Assembly (NCBI GenBank): GCA_026982175.1 | Contig: JALSHP010000261.1 | Location: 1 to 14,160 of the forward strand | Origin: Campylobacteraceae bacterium | Lineage (GTDB): Bacteria; Campylobacterota; Campylobacteria; Campylobacterales; Sulfurovaceae | DNA length: 14,160 nucleotides | Direction: 5' to 3' | In this document: positions 1 through 6,470 of the stretch, piece after piece | Layout of the letters: every line of letters begins with the position of its first letter | How positions within the stretch are numbered: the stretch's first letter is position 1 | Translations under genes and position numbers: made by a program | The notes under the pieces: generated by a model | The model's input: only the letters and a program-made list of their open reading frames with translations | Told to the model about the DNA's origin: nothing | The model's database searches: none

Positions 1-188
1 TGAAGAAAAGAGCGTGTAAAAAGTTTGTTAAGGGTGGGGTAGTTTTCAGGTTTATCAAATTCACTCATATCTAAACCCATGAGTTTGACATAGCTGTTAT
101 TGATTATTTTTTGAATGGGCTTTGAGAATGGTTTTGAAGCAAATTTACCAAAAGCTGTTGAAATTATTGAAGAGTAGTGTTTTTTCAT
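1..188 (-). CDS. psd: Phosphatidylserine decarboxylase proenzyme, N-terminal part (runs off left edge)
   Basis: Reading leftward from an ATG at 188-186, 62 codons stay open to the window edge. The peptide has a short basic start, then KPIQKIINNSYVKLMGLDM and the segment NYPTLNKLFTRSF. This matches the amino-terminal region of Psd (an aspartate/serine-rich stretch followed by a 'slN.lFtR' block). Psd cleaves itself to form a pyruvoyl group and converts phosphatidylserine to phosphatidylethanolamine at the inner membrane. The self-cleavage motif lies beyond the window, so activity cannot be judged. The gene diverges from lptA across about 105 bases. The upstream sequence offers only a weak purine-rich ribosome site (AAAGAAAG). 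The assignment rests on N-terminal similarity recalled from the family. Confidence 0.82.
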   Translation of the reverse strand, partial: MKKHYSSIISTAFGKFASKPFSKPIQKIINNSYVKLMGLDMSEFDKPENYPTLNKLFTRSFL

Positions 189-221
189 GTAAAAAATTTC
201 TTTCTTTAGTTAGTTTCTGAC

Positions 222-227
222 ATTATA
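222..227 (-). promoter_or_regulatory. Candidate -10 box for psd
   Basis: A perfect TATAAT on the minus strand sits 33 bases before the psd start codon, giving a leader of roughly 27 nt. No good -35 box is visible at the usual spacing, which is common in Campylobacterota, where sigma-70 promoters often lack a conserved -35. Confidence 0.4.
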
Positions 228-246
228 TCAGTAAAACTCTTTATCA

Positions 247-276
247 TTTTTACCCAAAACGCTATAATGGTAAAAA
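247..276. promoter_or_regulatory. 8-bp inverted repeat framing the lptA -10 box (possible operator)
   Basis: TTTTTACC at 247-254 is the exact reverse complement of GGTAAAAA at 269-276, with 14 bases between. The arms bracket the TATAAT at 263-268. This spacing and position suit a dimeric repressor that would block RNA polymerase. Arms this AT-rich can arise by chance, so a regulatory role is inference. Confidence 0.3.
263..268 (+). promoter_or_regulatory. Candidate -10 box for the lptA-mrdA operon
   Basis: A perfect TATAAT lies 25 bases before the lptA ATG. The hexamer 17 bases upstream (TTTATC) is a poor -35 match. It is the only good promoter-like element before this run of five closely packed genes, so it is probably the operon promoter. 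It lies between the arms of the inverted repeat at 247-276. Confidence 0.45.
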
Positions 277-293
277 AATAGGGTATAGACTAT

Positions 294-758
294 ATGAAAC
301 AACTTTTTATGGCATTAATTGTGCTTTATTCGTCACATTTACTAGCAGATACGGTTGATATTAAAGCCGAGCATTTTTATGCCAATGATATTAATCATGA
401 AGCTTACTTTGAGGGTAATGCTAAAATTAAACAAGGCAGTAATGAATTTAACGCCTCTAAGATAACCGTGTTTTTCAATAATAAGAAAAAAGCTGAAAAA
501 TATATCGCCAAAGGGGATGTGACCTTTAACCTTACAGAAAATGGCATTCATTATGTGGGTCAGACTAATATTGTAACTTACTCCCCAAAGAGTTCAGAAT
601 ATTTTTTTCAAGGGGATGTGATTTTAAAAGATTTGACCAACAACCGTGTGATTAAAGCAGAGTCGATTACCTTGGATTTAAAGACAGGATTAGCCGACAT
701 CAAAGGTAAGTCCCAAAAACCTGTACATTTTATATTTGAAATTGAGGATAGAGAATAA
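294..758 (+). CDS. lptA: LptA/OstA-family periplasmic LPS transport protein
   Basis: A 154-residue protein with a signal peptide (residues 1-18, cleavage likely after HLLA) followed by an OstA/LptA beta-jellyroll domain. The repeating strand units are visible as YFEGNAKIKQ (38-47), YIAKGDVTFN (70-79) and YFFQGDVILK (103-112), each ending in a GD/GN turn. In the family, LptA forms the periplasmic bridge that carries lipopolysaccharide from LptBFGC in the inner membrane to LptD at the outer membrane. Its length is normal for Campylobacterota. The ATG lies after a candidate -10 box and opens the operon. Its TAA overlaps the engB ATG by one base (TAATG), which suggests translational coupling. No lptC gene precedes it here; psd lies upstream in the opposite direction. 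Confidence 0.88.
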   Translation: MKQLFMALIVLYSSHLLADTVDIKAEHFYANDINHEAYFEGNAKIKQGSNEFNASKITVFFNNKKKAEKYIAKGDVTFNLTENGIHYVGQTNIVTYSPKSSEYFFQGDVILKDLTNNRVIKAESITLDLKTGLADIKGKSQKPVHFIFEIEDRE

Positions 759-1375
759 TGGCAACACCAAGATTAGTAGAAGCCAATTTTATGAAATCAG
801 CCCAAGCTTTGGGTGATTCAGTAGATGATACCATTAGTGAAGTGGTCTTTTTAGGACGCTCCAATGTGGGAAAAAGTTCCAGCATTAATGGGCTAACAGC
901 ACGTAAAAATTTGGCAAAATCTTCGGCAACACCTGGAAAGACGCAATTGATTAATTTTTTTGATATTCGTTATATCTATGATGAAAAAGATTGGAACATC
1001 CGTTTTGTGGATTTACCAGGCTTTGGCTATGCCAAAGTCTCTAAAGATTTAAAAGGGGTTTGGCAAAAAAACTTGGTGGAGTTTATTAAACATCGTGTCT
1101 CTATTCGTGTTTTTATTCATCTTAGAGATGCACGACACCCCAACGCAGAGATAGATAAAGGGGTGAATGAATATGTTAAAAAGTTTATTCGTGGTGACCA
1201 ACTCTATTTAGATGTCTTTACCAAAATAGATAAGCTCAATATGAAAGAGAAAAGAGCATTAAAAAAAGCTTTTCCAGGGTGTATTACCATCTCAAACTCA
1301 AAACGTTTGGGCTATGATAGAATTCATCAAAAAATATTTGAACACATCTTTGGGATTGATGAATGGTCGAATTAG
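758..1375 (+). CDS. engB: Ribosome biogenesis GTPase EngB (YsxC/YihA)
   Basis: A 205-residue TrmE-Era-EngA-like GTPase with every expected motif: G1 GRSNVGKS (33-40), G2 Thr58 in the SATPGKT segment, G3 DLPG (85-88) followed by FGYAKV, G4 TKID (155-158), and a G5-like ISNSK (178-182). EngB is a cytoplasmic GTPase needed for assembly of the large ribosomal subunit. The length is typical of the family. The start codon overlaps the lptA stop by one base, and the 3' end overlaps the next gene by 13 bases. The lptA-engB-membrane protein-PBP neighbourhood resembles that of Campylobacter jejuni, as I recall it. Confidence 0.95.
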   Translation: MATPRLVEANFMKSAQALGDSVDDTISEVVFLGRSNVGKSSSINGLTARKNLAKSSATPGKTQLINFFDIRYIYDEKDWNIRFVDLPGFGYAKVSKDLKGVWQKNLVEFIKHRVSIRVFIHLRDARHPNAEIDKGVNEYVKKFIRGDQLYLDVFTKIDKLNMKEKRALKKAFPGCITISNSKRLGYDRIHQKIFEHIFGIDEWSN

Positions 1376-1830
1376 TTAAGGCAACTCTTTATGATATTCC
1401 CGCCATGCAAAAGATGGTGCAAGGTGAAGTGAAAGATGGAATTATATTGGAGCGAAATGAAGATGAAGTAGCGACTAATATACGCTCTTATGTTTTGGCG
1501 AAAGAGGGAGAATCACTTTTAGGATATGCTGCTTTACACATTCATTCAGCCCGATTAGCAGAGATTCGTTCGCTTATTGTAGCTGATGGACATCGAGGTA
1601 AACAGATAGGTAAAAAGATTGTCTTGTTTGCTTTAAATGAAGCAAAATCATTGAGTGTGAGTGAAGAGGTTTTAGTCTTAACTTACTTACCTGACTTTTT
1701 TAAAAAAATGGATTTTGTAGAGATAGCCAAAGAGAGTATTCCTGAACATAAAATATGGACAGATTGTATTAAGTGTATCCATTTTCCTGTTTGCAATGAA
1801 ATCTCTTTAGTCTATAAGCTTGAAAGATAG
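1363..1830 (+). CDS. argA: Short GNAT-type N-acetyltransferase, probable N-acetylglutamate synthase (ArgA-like)
   Basis: A 155-residue single-domain GNAT protein. An IRSLIV strand (68-73) leads into the acetyl-CoA pyrophosphate loop HRGKQIGKK (77-85). It then carries the signature of the short ArgA subfamily: LTYLPDFFKKMDF (106-118), IPEHKIW (126-132) and a Cys cluster DCIKCIHFPVCNE (134-146; Cys135, Cys138, Cys144). Unlike classical ArgA it has no amino-acid-kinase domain, so arginine feedback through that domain is not expected. The likely reaction is acetyl-CoA plus glutamate to N-acetylglutamate, the first step of arginine synthesis; a related acyl acceptor such as glutamine is possible. 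The ATG lies inside the engB 3' end, 7 bases after a GGGA ribosome site. The gene is embedded in an envelope/growth operon. Confidence 0.75.
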   Translation: MVELVKATLYDIPAMQKMVQGEVKDGIILERNEDEVATNIRSYVLAKEGESLLGYAALHIHSARLAEIRSLIVADGHRGKQIGKKIVLFALNEAKSLSVSEEVLVLTYLPDFFKKMDFVEIAKESIPEHKIWTDCIKCIHFPVCNEISLVYKLER

Positions 1831-1835
1831 GATGA

Positions 1836-2300
1836 GTGGTGCATAAACGTAACTATTTAGATGAAAACGTAGTCGGTATTAAAGCAAAGATATTTATTCT
1901 TCTGTTTGTCATAGGCTATCCGTTACTTGTCTCAATCTATCCAATGCTCCCTCCGTTTATTGGTTTAGCAGGATACATTATGATTTTAAATTTAAAAAAA
2001 GAGAAAATCTATATTTTTGGATCACTGCTCTATCTGTTAAATTTAGATTTAAATTTGAGCCTACCACTCTTTCTTTCTCTCTTTAATATTATATTTATCT
2101 ATATGTTTATCTATACACCCTTAAAGCGTTTGGTTCGGTGTAAAGTCTGTCTCCTATTTGCCTTAATGGTGACGATTGATTTTCTTTATTATTTCTTAAT
2201 TTTTCTTTATGATTTCATTTTTGGCACAAGCACCGCAGTAGCAGATGTTTTACTGCTCTATTTTATTACCATTGATATTTTATTGGGGATGTTATTGTGA
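1836..2300 (+). CDS. Small integral membrane protein in the MreD position
   Basis: A 154-residue, very hydrophobic protein with about five membrane segments: roughly 17-35, 40-52, 58-92 (probably two), 103-122 and 135-154. The start is GTG: either the one at 1836 or the next at 1839. The second is better spaced from AGGA (1829-1832). Its gene overlaps the GTG of mrdA by four bases (GTGA). In rod-shaped bacteria the gene before mrdA is usually mreD, a polytopic elongasome protein of about 160 residues. Size, topology and position fit, but I see no sequence motif that proves it. C. jejuni has an uncharacterised membrane protein at the same place, from memory. Call: MreD-like by context. Confidence 0.6.
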   Translation: MVHKRNYLDENVVGIKAKIFILLFVIGYPLLVSIYPMLPPFIGLAGYIMILNLKKEKIYIFGSLLYLLNLDLNLSLPLFLSLFNIIFIYMFIYTPLKRLVRCKVCLLFALMVTIDFLYYFLIFLYDFIFGTSTAVADVLLLYFITIDILLGMLL

Positions 2301-4174
2301 GATTTATAATTATTATTATACTTTTTGTCGTTTTTTGGCTGATGCTTATTTCTCGTATCTATCAAATTTCAATTAAGTCAAACTACTATTATGAAAATTT
2401 AGCCAAAATGAACATTGAGCGTAAATATTTTATTAAGCCTGTAAGAGGTGAGATTCTTGACAAGAATGGCAAACTATTGGCGGTGAATGACATTGGGTTT
2501 TCGATTAAAATTGCACCCCATTTAACCAAGTATGACCGAACGGTTAAAAAAAGAGTCGCAGGAGATAAACTTCTAAAGTTAATTGGGGGAATTGTTAAAG
2601 AGTTTCCTGAATTAAATGCCACAAAACTAACTAAAAAATATGTTAACAAAGACTCCTCTTATAACCATAGATATATACCGATTGTTGATTTTATCGCTTA
2701 TGATGAGATGATAGGTGCTTATCCTAAGTTAAGCATTAATAAATCTTTGAAAATAGATTCAGAAACCAAAAGAACTTATCCTGCTGGGTCATTGGCAACC
2801 CATATTGTCGGGTATGTAGGGCGTTCAAATCTTAAAGAAAATAAAAAAGATGCGGTGGTTGAGAAAGTAGGGGTTATTGGTAAAACAGGACTGGAACGAC
2901 AGTACAACAAGGTACTTCAAGGTGAGTTGGGGTATCGTTTAGTAAAAGTATCAGCCAGAAACAAAGAAGTGGCGGAGATTGAAAAGGTAGAGCCTAAAGA
3001 TGACCAAAACCTTATTTTAAATATTGATTTAAGATTACAAAAAAGAATTAATGAACTTTTTGTCAATCAAGCAGGTGTTGCTGTGGTTATGGGTGTAGAT
3101 GGTAAAATTTTAGCAGCCGTCTCATACCCATCGTATGACCCAAATCTCTTTGTTGGTGGAATCTCTTCTAAAGATTGGAAAGAACTTATTACAGATTTAG
3201 ACCACCCCTTTACCAATAAAATAATAGGAGGTGCTTACCCTCCAGGGTCCGCGATTAAGATGGGAATGGCATTGGCATTCTCTAAAGCAGGAACATCACT
3301 TGATAGTTCAGAATTTTGTAAAGGATATATTACTCTTGGAAAAAGTGCACATAAGTTTAGATGTTGGTCCCATTATGGTCATGGACAAGTAGGTTTACGA
3401 AAAGCCATTAGAGAGAGTTGTGATGTTTATTTCTATAATAAGGCATTAAAAACAGGTATTAATGCCATGTCAAAATCTTTAAAGAAAATGGGTTTTGGGG
3501 TTAAAACAGGAGTAGATTTACCACGTGAGCGAAGTGGAATTGCACCTGATAAAGCGTGGAAGCGAAAACGCTATAAACAGTCATGGTATATGGGAGAGAC
3601 CGTTATCTCTTCTATTGGACAGGGGTATAATCTTGTCACACCACTGCAAGTAGCACGATATACAGCATTTTTAGCCACAGGAAAGCTACCTACCCCTCAA
3701 TTTGTAGCTGAAATTGCAGGGACAAAGGTTGAGAATAAATTTAGTGAATTTGAAGTCAACAGACAACATCTAAATACCATTCGTTTAGGGATGTATGATG
3801 TCTGTAACCATCCTAGAGGGACAGCTAGACGTACTATGTCACATCTGCCTATTGTGGTTGCAGGTAAAACGGGTACATCACAAGTAGTCTCTATTCCTCA
3901 AGGGGAGAAGAAACGGATGAAAGAGTCTCAACTCGATTACTACAGCCGTTCACATGCTTGGCTTACGACCTATGCACCGTTTAAGCACCCTAAATATGTG
4001 GTAACAGTATTGGTTGAACATGGAGGACATGGTGGTTCTACTTCAGGTCCAATTGCTGCTGAAATATATAAATGGATGGCAAATGAAGGTTATTTTGGTA
4101 AAAAATTTAAAGGGAAAATAAAACTTAAAGATTTAAGCAAAGAGAAATTGGGTGGTCTGCATAAGCATCATTAA
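2297..4174 (+). CDS. mrdA: Penicillin-binding protein 2, elongasome peptidoglycan transpeptidase
   Basis: A 625-residue class B PBP. There is one N-terminal membrane anchor (3-22), then the PBP dimer/pedestal domain (about 45-225, with PVRGEILDKNG at 48-58 and GKTGLERQYN at 195-204). The transpeptidase domain carries S318-A-I-K321 (active-site Ser318), S374-C-D376 and K524-T-G526. It cross-links side-wall peptidoglycan in the periplasm together with RodA, MreC and MreD. Cys341, Cys356, His362 and Cys375 match the spacing of the zinc site reported in Acinetobacter PBP2 (Asp, Asp, His, Cys). The start is GTG with GGGG eight bases upstream, overlapping the preceding stop by four bases. Length is close to E. 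coli PBP2. No rodA is adjacent, and no clear terminator hairpin follows. Confidence 0.94.
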   Translation: MRFIIIIILFVVFWLMLISRIYQISIKSNYYYENLAKMNIERKYFIKPVRGEILDKNGKLLAVNDIGFSIKIAPHLTKYDRTVKKRVAGDKLLKLIGGIVKEFPELNATKLTKKYVNKDSSYNHRYIPIVDFIAYDEMIGAYPKLSINKSLKIDSETKRTYPAGSLATHIVGYVGRSNLKENKKDAVVEKVGVIGKTGLERQYNKVLQGELGYRLVKVSARNKEVAEIEKVEPKDDQNLILNIDLRLQKRINELFVNQAGVAVVMGVDGKILAAVSYPSYDPNLFVGGISSKDWKELITDLDHPFTNKIIGGAYPPGSAIKMGMALAFSKAGTSLDSSEFCKGYITLGKSAHKFRCWSHYGHGQVGLRKAIRESCDVYFYNKALKTGINAMSKSLKKMGFGVKTGVDLPRERSGIAPDKAWKRKRYKQSWYMGETVISSIGQGYNLVTPLQVARYTAFLATGKLPTPQFVAEIAGTKVENKFSEFEVNRQHLNTIRLGMYDVCNHPRGTARRTMSHLPIVVAGKTGTSQVVSIPQGEKKRMKESQLDYYSRSHAWLTTYAPFKHPKYVVTVLVEHGGHGGSTSGPIAAEIYKWMANEGYFGKKFKGKIKLKDLSKEKLGGLHKHH

Positions 4175-4211
4175 TCTCTTTTTACTTATTTCACCCCCCT
4201 TTTAGTCATAT

Positions 4212-4240
4212 TTGGCTAAAATCCCCCACAAAATTACAAT
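4212..4240 (+). promoter_or_regulatory. Candidate sigma-70 promoter for ilvB-ilvN-lpxD
   Basis: TTGGCT (4212-4217, 4 of 6 to consensus) and TACAAT (4235-4240, 5 of 6) are separated by exactly 17 bases and end 18 bases before the ilvB ATG. The -35 overlaps a small inverted repeat: TTTTAG at 4200-4205 and CTAAAA at 4216-4221. This is the strongest promoter-like pair in the mrdA-ilvB gap. I see no room for a leader-peptide attenuator of the kind found upstream of enteric ilv operons. Confidence 0.5.
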
Positions 4241-4258
4241 ACGATTGGAGCAGTATTC

Positions 4259-5971
4259 ATGAAGATGAACGGGGCACAAATGGTTTGTGAAGCACTGGTA
4301 GCCGAGGGTGTAAAGACCGTCTTTGGTTACCCTGGTGGTGCTATCATGAACGTATATGACGCAATATATAAGCAAGATGGGTTTGAACACATTTTAAATA
4401 GACATGAACAAGCTTCTGTTCATGCTGCCGATGGTTATGCTAGAGCCAATGGAGAAGTAGGGGTTGCCATGGTTACTTCTGGACCTGGATTTACCAATGC
4501 AGTTACAGGTTTGGCAACAGCCTATATGGATTCTATTCCTTTGGTGGTTATCTCTGGTCAAGTTCCACAGATGTTATTGGGAACAGATGGATTTCAAGAG
4601 ATTGATGCGATTGGTATCTCGCGTCCTTGTACCAAACACAACTATTTGGTTCGTGATATTGCCGATTTGCCTCGTATTTTAAAAGAGGCATTTCACATTG
4701 CAAGAACAGGGCGACCAGGTCCAGTTTTGGTTGATATACCAAAAGATATTACGGCTGAAATAGGGGAGTTTGTCTATCCCGATTCAGTAGAACTTCCAAG
4801 TTATATGGATGTTCCTAAAGTTGAAGCAGTAGATATTAATGCAGCAGTTGAAGCAATTTTAGTCGCTAAAAAACCACTACTCTATATTGGTGGGGGTGCG
4901 GTTTTATCGAATGCAAGTGATGCCATTCGTAAACTCGCAGAGATAACACAAATTCCTGCGGTTGAGACATTAATGGCATTGGGTGTGATGGGTGCTGATA
5001 ATCCACTACGTTTAGGAATGCTTGGAATGCATGGTAGTTATGCGTCTAACATGGCAATGTCAGAGACAGACTTAATCATCTCATTAGGTGCTAGATTTGA
5101 TGACCGTGTGACAGGTAAGCTTTCTGAATTTGCAAAGTATGCCAAGGTTATTCATGTTGACATTGACCCTGCTAATATCTCTAAATTGGTCGCTGTTGAT
5201 TATCCTATTGTTGGCGATGTTACTGAAGCTGTTGAGATGATGATTCCTGCCTTAGAGGGAAAAGTGAATGGGGAACAGTATGCTGATTGGCGTGAAGTTT
5301 TAGCCCGTTATGAGGCACTTTATCCTCAATCATTTGAAGATTCTGATGAGGTGATTAAACCTCAATGGGTTATTGAACGCTTAGGGGAGACCTTAGGGGA
5401 ACAAGCGATTATTACCTCAGATGTTGGACAACACCAAATGTGGGCAGCACAACATTTTCCATTTGACAGACCAAGACAGTGGATTAACTCGGGTGGTTTA
5501 GGAACAATGGGCTTTGGTTTACCTGCGGCGATGGGGGCAAAAAAAGCATTTCCTAACAAAACTGTCATTAACGTGACAGGTGATGGTTCAATCTTAATGA
5601 ATGTACAGGAATTAGTAACAGCTTCTGAATATAAGATTCCTGTGATTAATGTTATTTTAAATAACCACTTCTTAGGCATGGTTCGTCAATGGCAGACCTT
5701 TTTCTATGAAGAGCGTTATGCTGAAACCGACCTGACTTTTCAGCCAAATTTCAAAGCATTGGCTGAAGCGTGTCATGGTATCGGGTATGATGTAACAACC
5801 AAAGAGGAGTTTGATGCAGCATTAAAAGATGCAATTGAGCAAGATAAAGTGGCATTTATTAATATTCAAGTTGCACGTTTTGAAAATGTTTTACCAATGG
5901 TTCCTGCCAATGCAGCCTTAAACAGCATGATGTTACCAAAAATTGCAAATCCAGATAAAGGTGAGAAATAA
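4259..5971 (+). CDS. ilvB: Acetolactate synthase (acetohydroxyacid synthase) large subunit
   Basis: A 570-residue ThDP- and FAD-dependent enzyme. It condenses two pyruvates to 2-acetolactate, or pyruvate with 2-oxobutyrate, at the entry to valine, leucine and isoleucine synthesis. The N-terminal PYR domain holds the ThDP-activating Glu50 in NRHEQAS (48-54). The middle FAD/DHAP-like domain holds ARFDDRVTG (278-286). The C-terminal PP domain has the ThDP motif from GDG (441-443) to NN (468-469). Length is standard. GGAG lies eight bases before the chosen ATG; the ATG two codons later is a weaker alternative. The TAA overlaps the ilvN ATG by one base, which fits equal production of catalytic and regulatory subunits. 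Confidence 0.96.
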   Translation: MKMNGAQMVCEALVAEGVKTVFGYPGGAIMNVYDAIYKQDGFEHILNRHEQASVHAADGYARANGEVGVAMVTSGPGFTNAVTGLATAYMDSIPLVVISGQVPQMLLGTDGFQEIDAIGISRPCTKHNYLVRDIADLPRILKEAFHIARTGRPGPVLVDIPKDITAEIGEFVYPDSVELPSYMDVPKVEAVDINAAVEAILVAKKPLLYIGGGAVLSNASDAIRKLAEITQIPAVETLMALGVMGADNPLRLGMLGMHGSYASNMAMSETDLIISLGARFDDRVTGKLSEFAKYAKVIHVDIDPANISKLVAVDYPIVGDVTEAVEMMIPALEGKVNGEQYADWREVLARYEALYPQSFEDSDEVIKPQWVIERLGETLGEQAIITSDVGQHQMWAAQHFPFDRPRQWINSGGLGTMGFGLPAAMGAKKAFPNKTVINVTGDGSILMNVQELVTASEYKIPVINVILNNHFLGMVRQWQTFFYEERYAETDLTFQPNFKALAEACHGIGYDVTTKEEFDAALKDAIEQDKVAFINIQVARFENVLPMVPANAALNSMMLPKIANPDKGEK

Positions 5972-6441
5972 TGACTAAAGTAAGAAGAGTAATCTCAATT
6001 GTTGTTGAAAATGAGAGTTCTGTACTCTCACGTGTTGCTGGGCTTTTTTCTGGACGAGGGTACAATATTGGAACATTAACGGTAGCCCCTATGCCAAACT
6101 CTCAACGTTCACGTATCACCATTGCCACCCAAGGTGATGAGCGAACGATTGCTCAAATTACCAAACAGTTGAACAAGCTAATTCCTGTTTATGAAGTGGT
6201 TGAACACAATGAGATGGTTGAAAAAGAGATGGTTTTAGTAAAATTTCCTTTGACGGAAAGTTTGGCAGATATTGAAGTCCTCTGTGAAGCTTACAATGGA
6301 ACAATTGTCAATGTTGGTGTAGATATGTGCATTGGCATGGTCGCAGATGAGCCTTGTCGTGTTAAACATTTTATTGAAGCGAGCAATCGTTTTAGTCCAA
6401 TCGAGATAGTACGTGGTGGGGTTGTTGCCATAGAACGCTAA
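5971..6441 (+). CDS. ilvN: Acetolactate synthase small (regulatory) subunit
   Basis: A 156-residue protein of the IlvN/IlvH family. An N-terminal ACT domain (about 5-78, with ENESSVLSRVAGLFSGRGYN at 13-32) is followed by the acetolactate-synthase small-subunit C-terminal domain (about 85-156). It binds the IlvB product, raises its activity and normally confers valine feedback inhibition. Asn14 and Asn32 align with the valine-contact asparagines of E. coli IlvH, but Ser17 stands where E. coli has Gly14, so feedback strength may differ. The gene overlaps ilvB by one base, and lpxD follows after 29 bases. The ilvB-ilvN-lpxD order also occurs in C. jejuni (ilvI-ilvH-lpxD), from memory. Confidence 0.95.
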   Translation: MTKVRRVISIVVENESSVLSRVAGLFSGRGYNIGTLTVAPMPNSQRSRITIATQGDERTIAQITKQLNKLIPVYEVVEHNEMVEKEMVLVKFPLTESLADIEVLCEAYNGTIVNVGVDMCIGMVADEPCRVKHFIEASNRFSPIEIVRGGVVAIER

Positions 6442-6470
6442 GCGTAAAATAATTTAAAAAAGGGATTGAG

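Noticed and set aside
5362..5679. A 105-codon leftward open frame inside ilvB
   Set aside because: It is fully covered by the strongly conserved ThDP domain of IlvB on the other strand and has no recognisable protein features.
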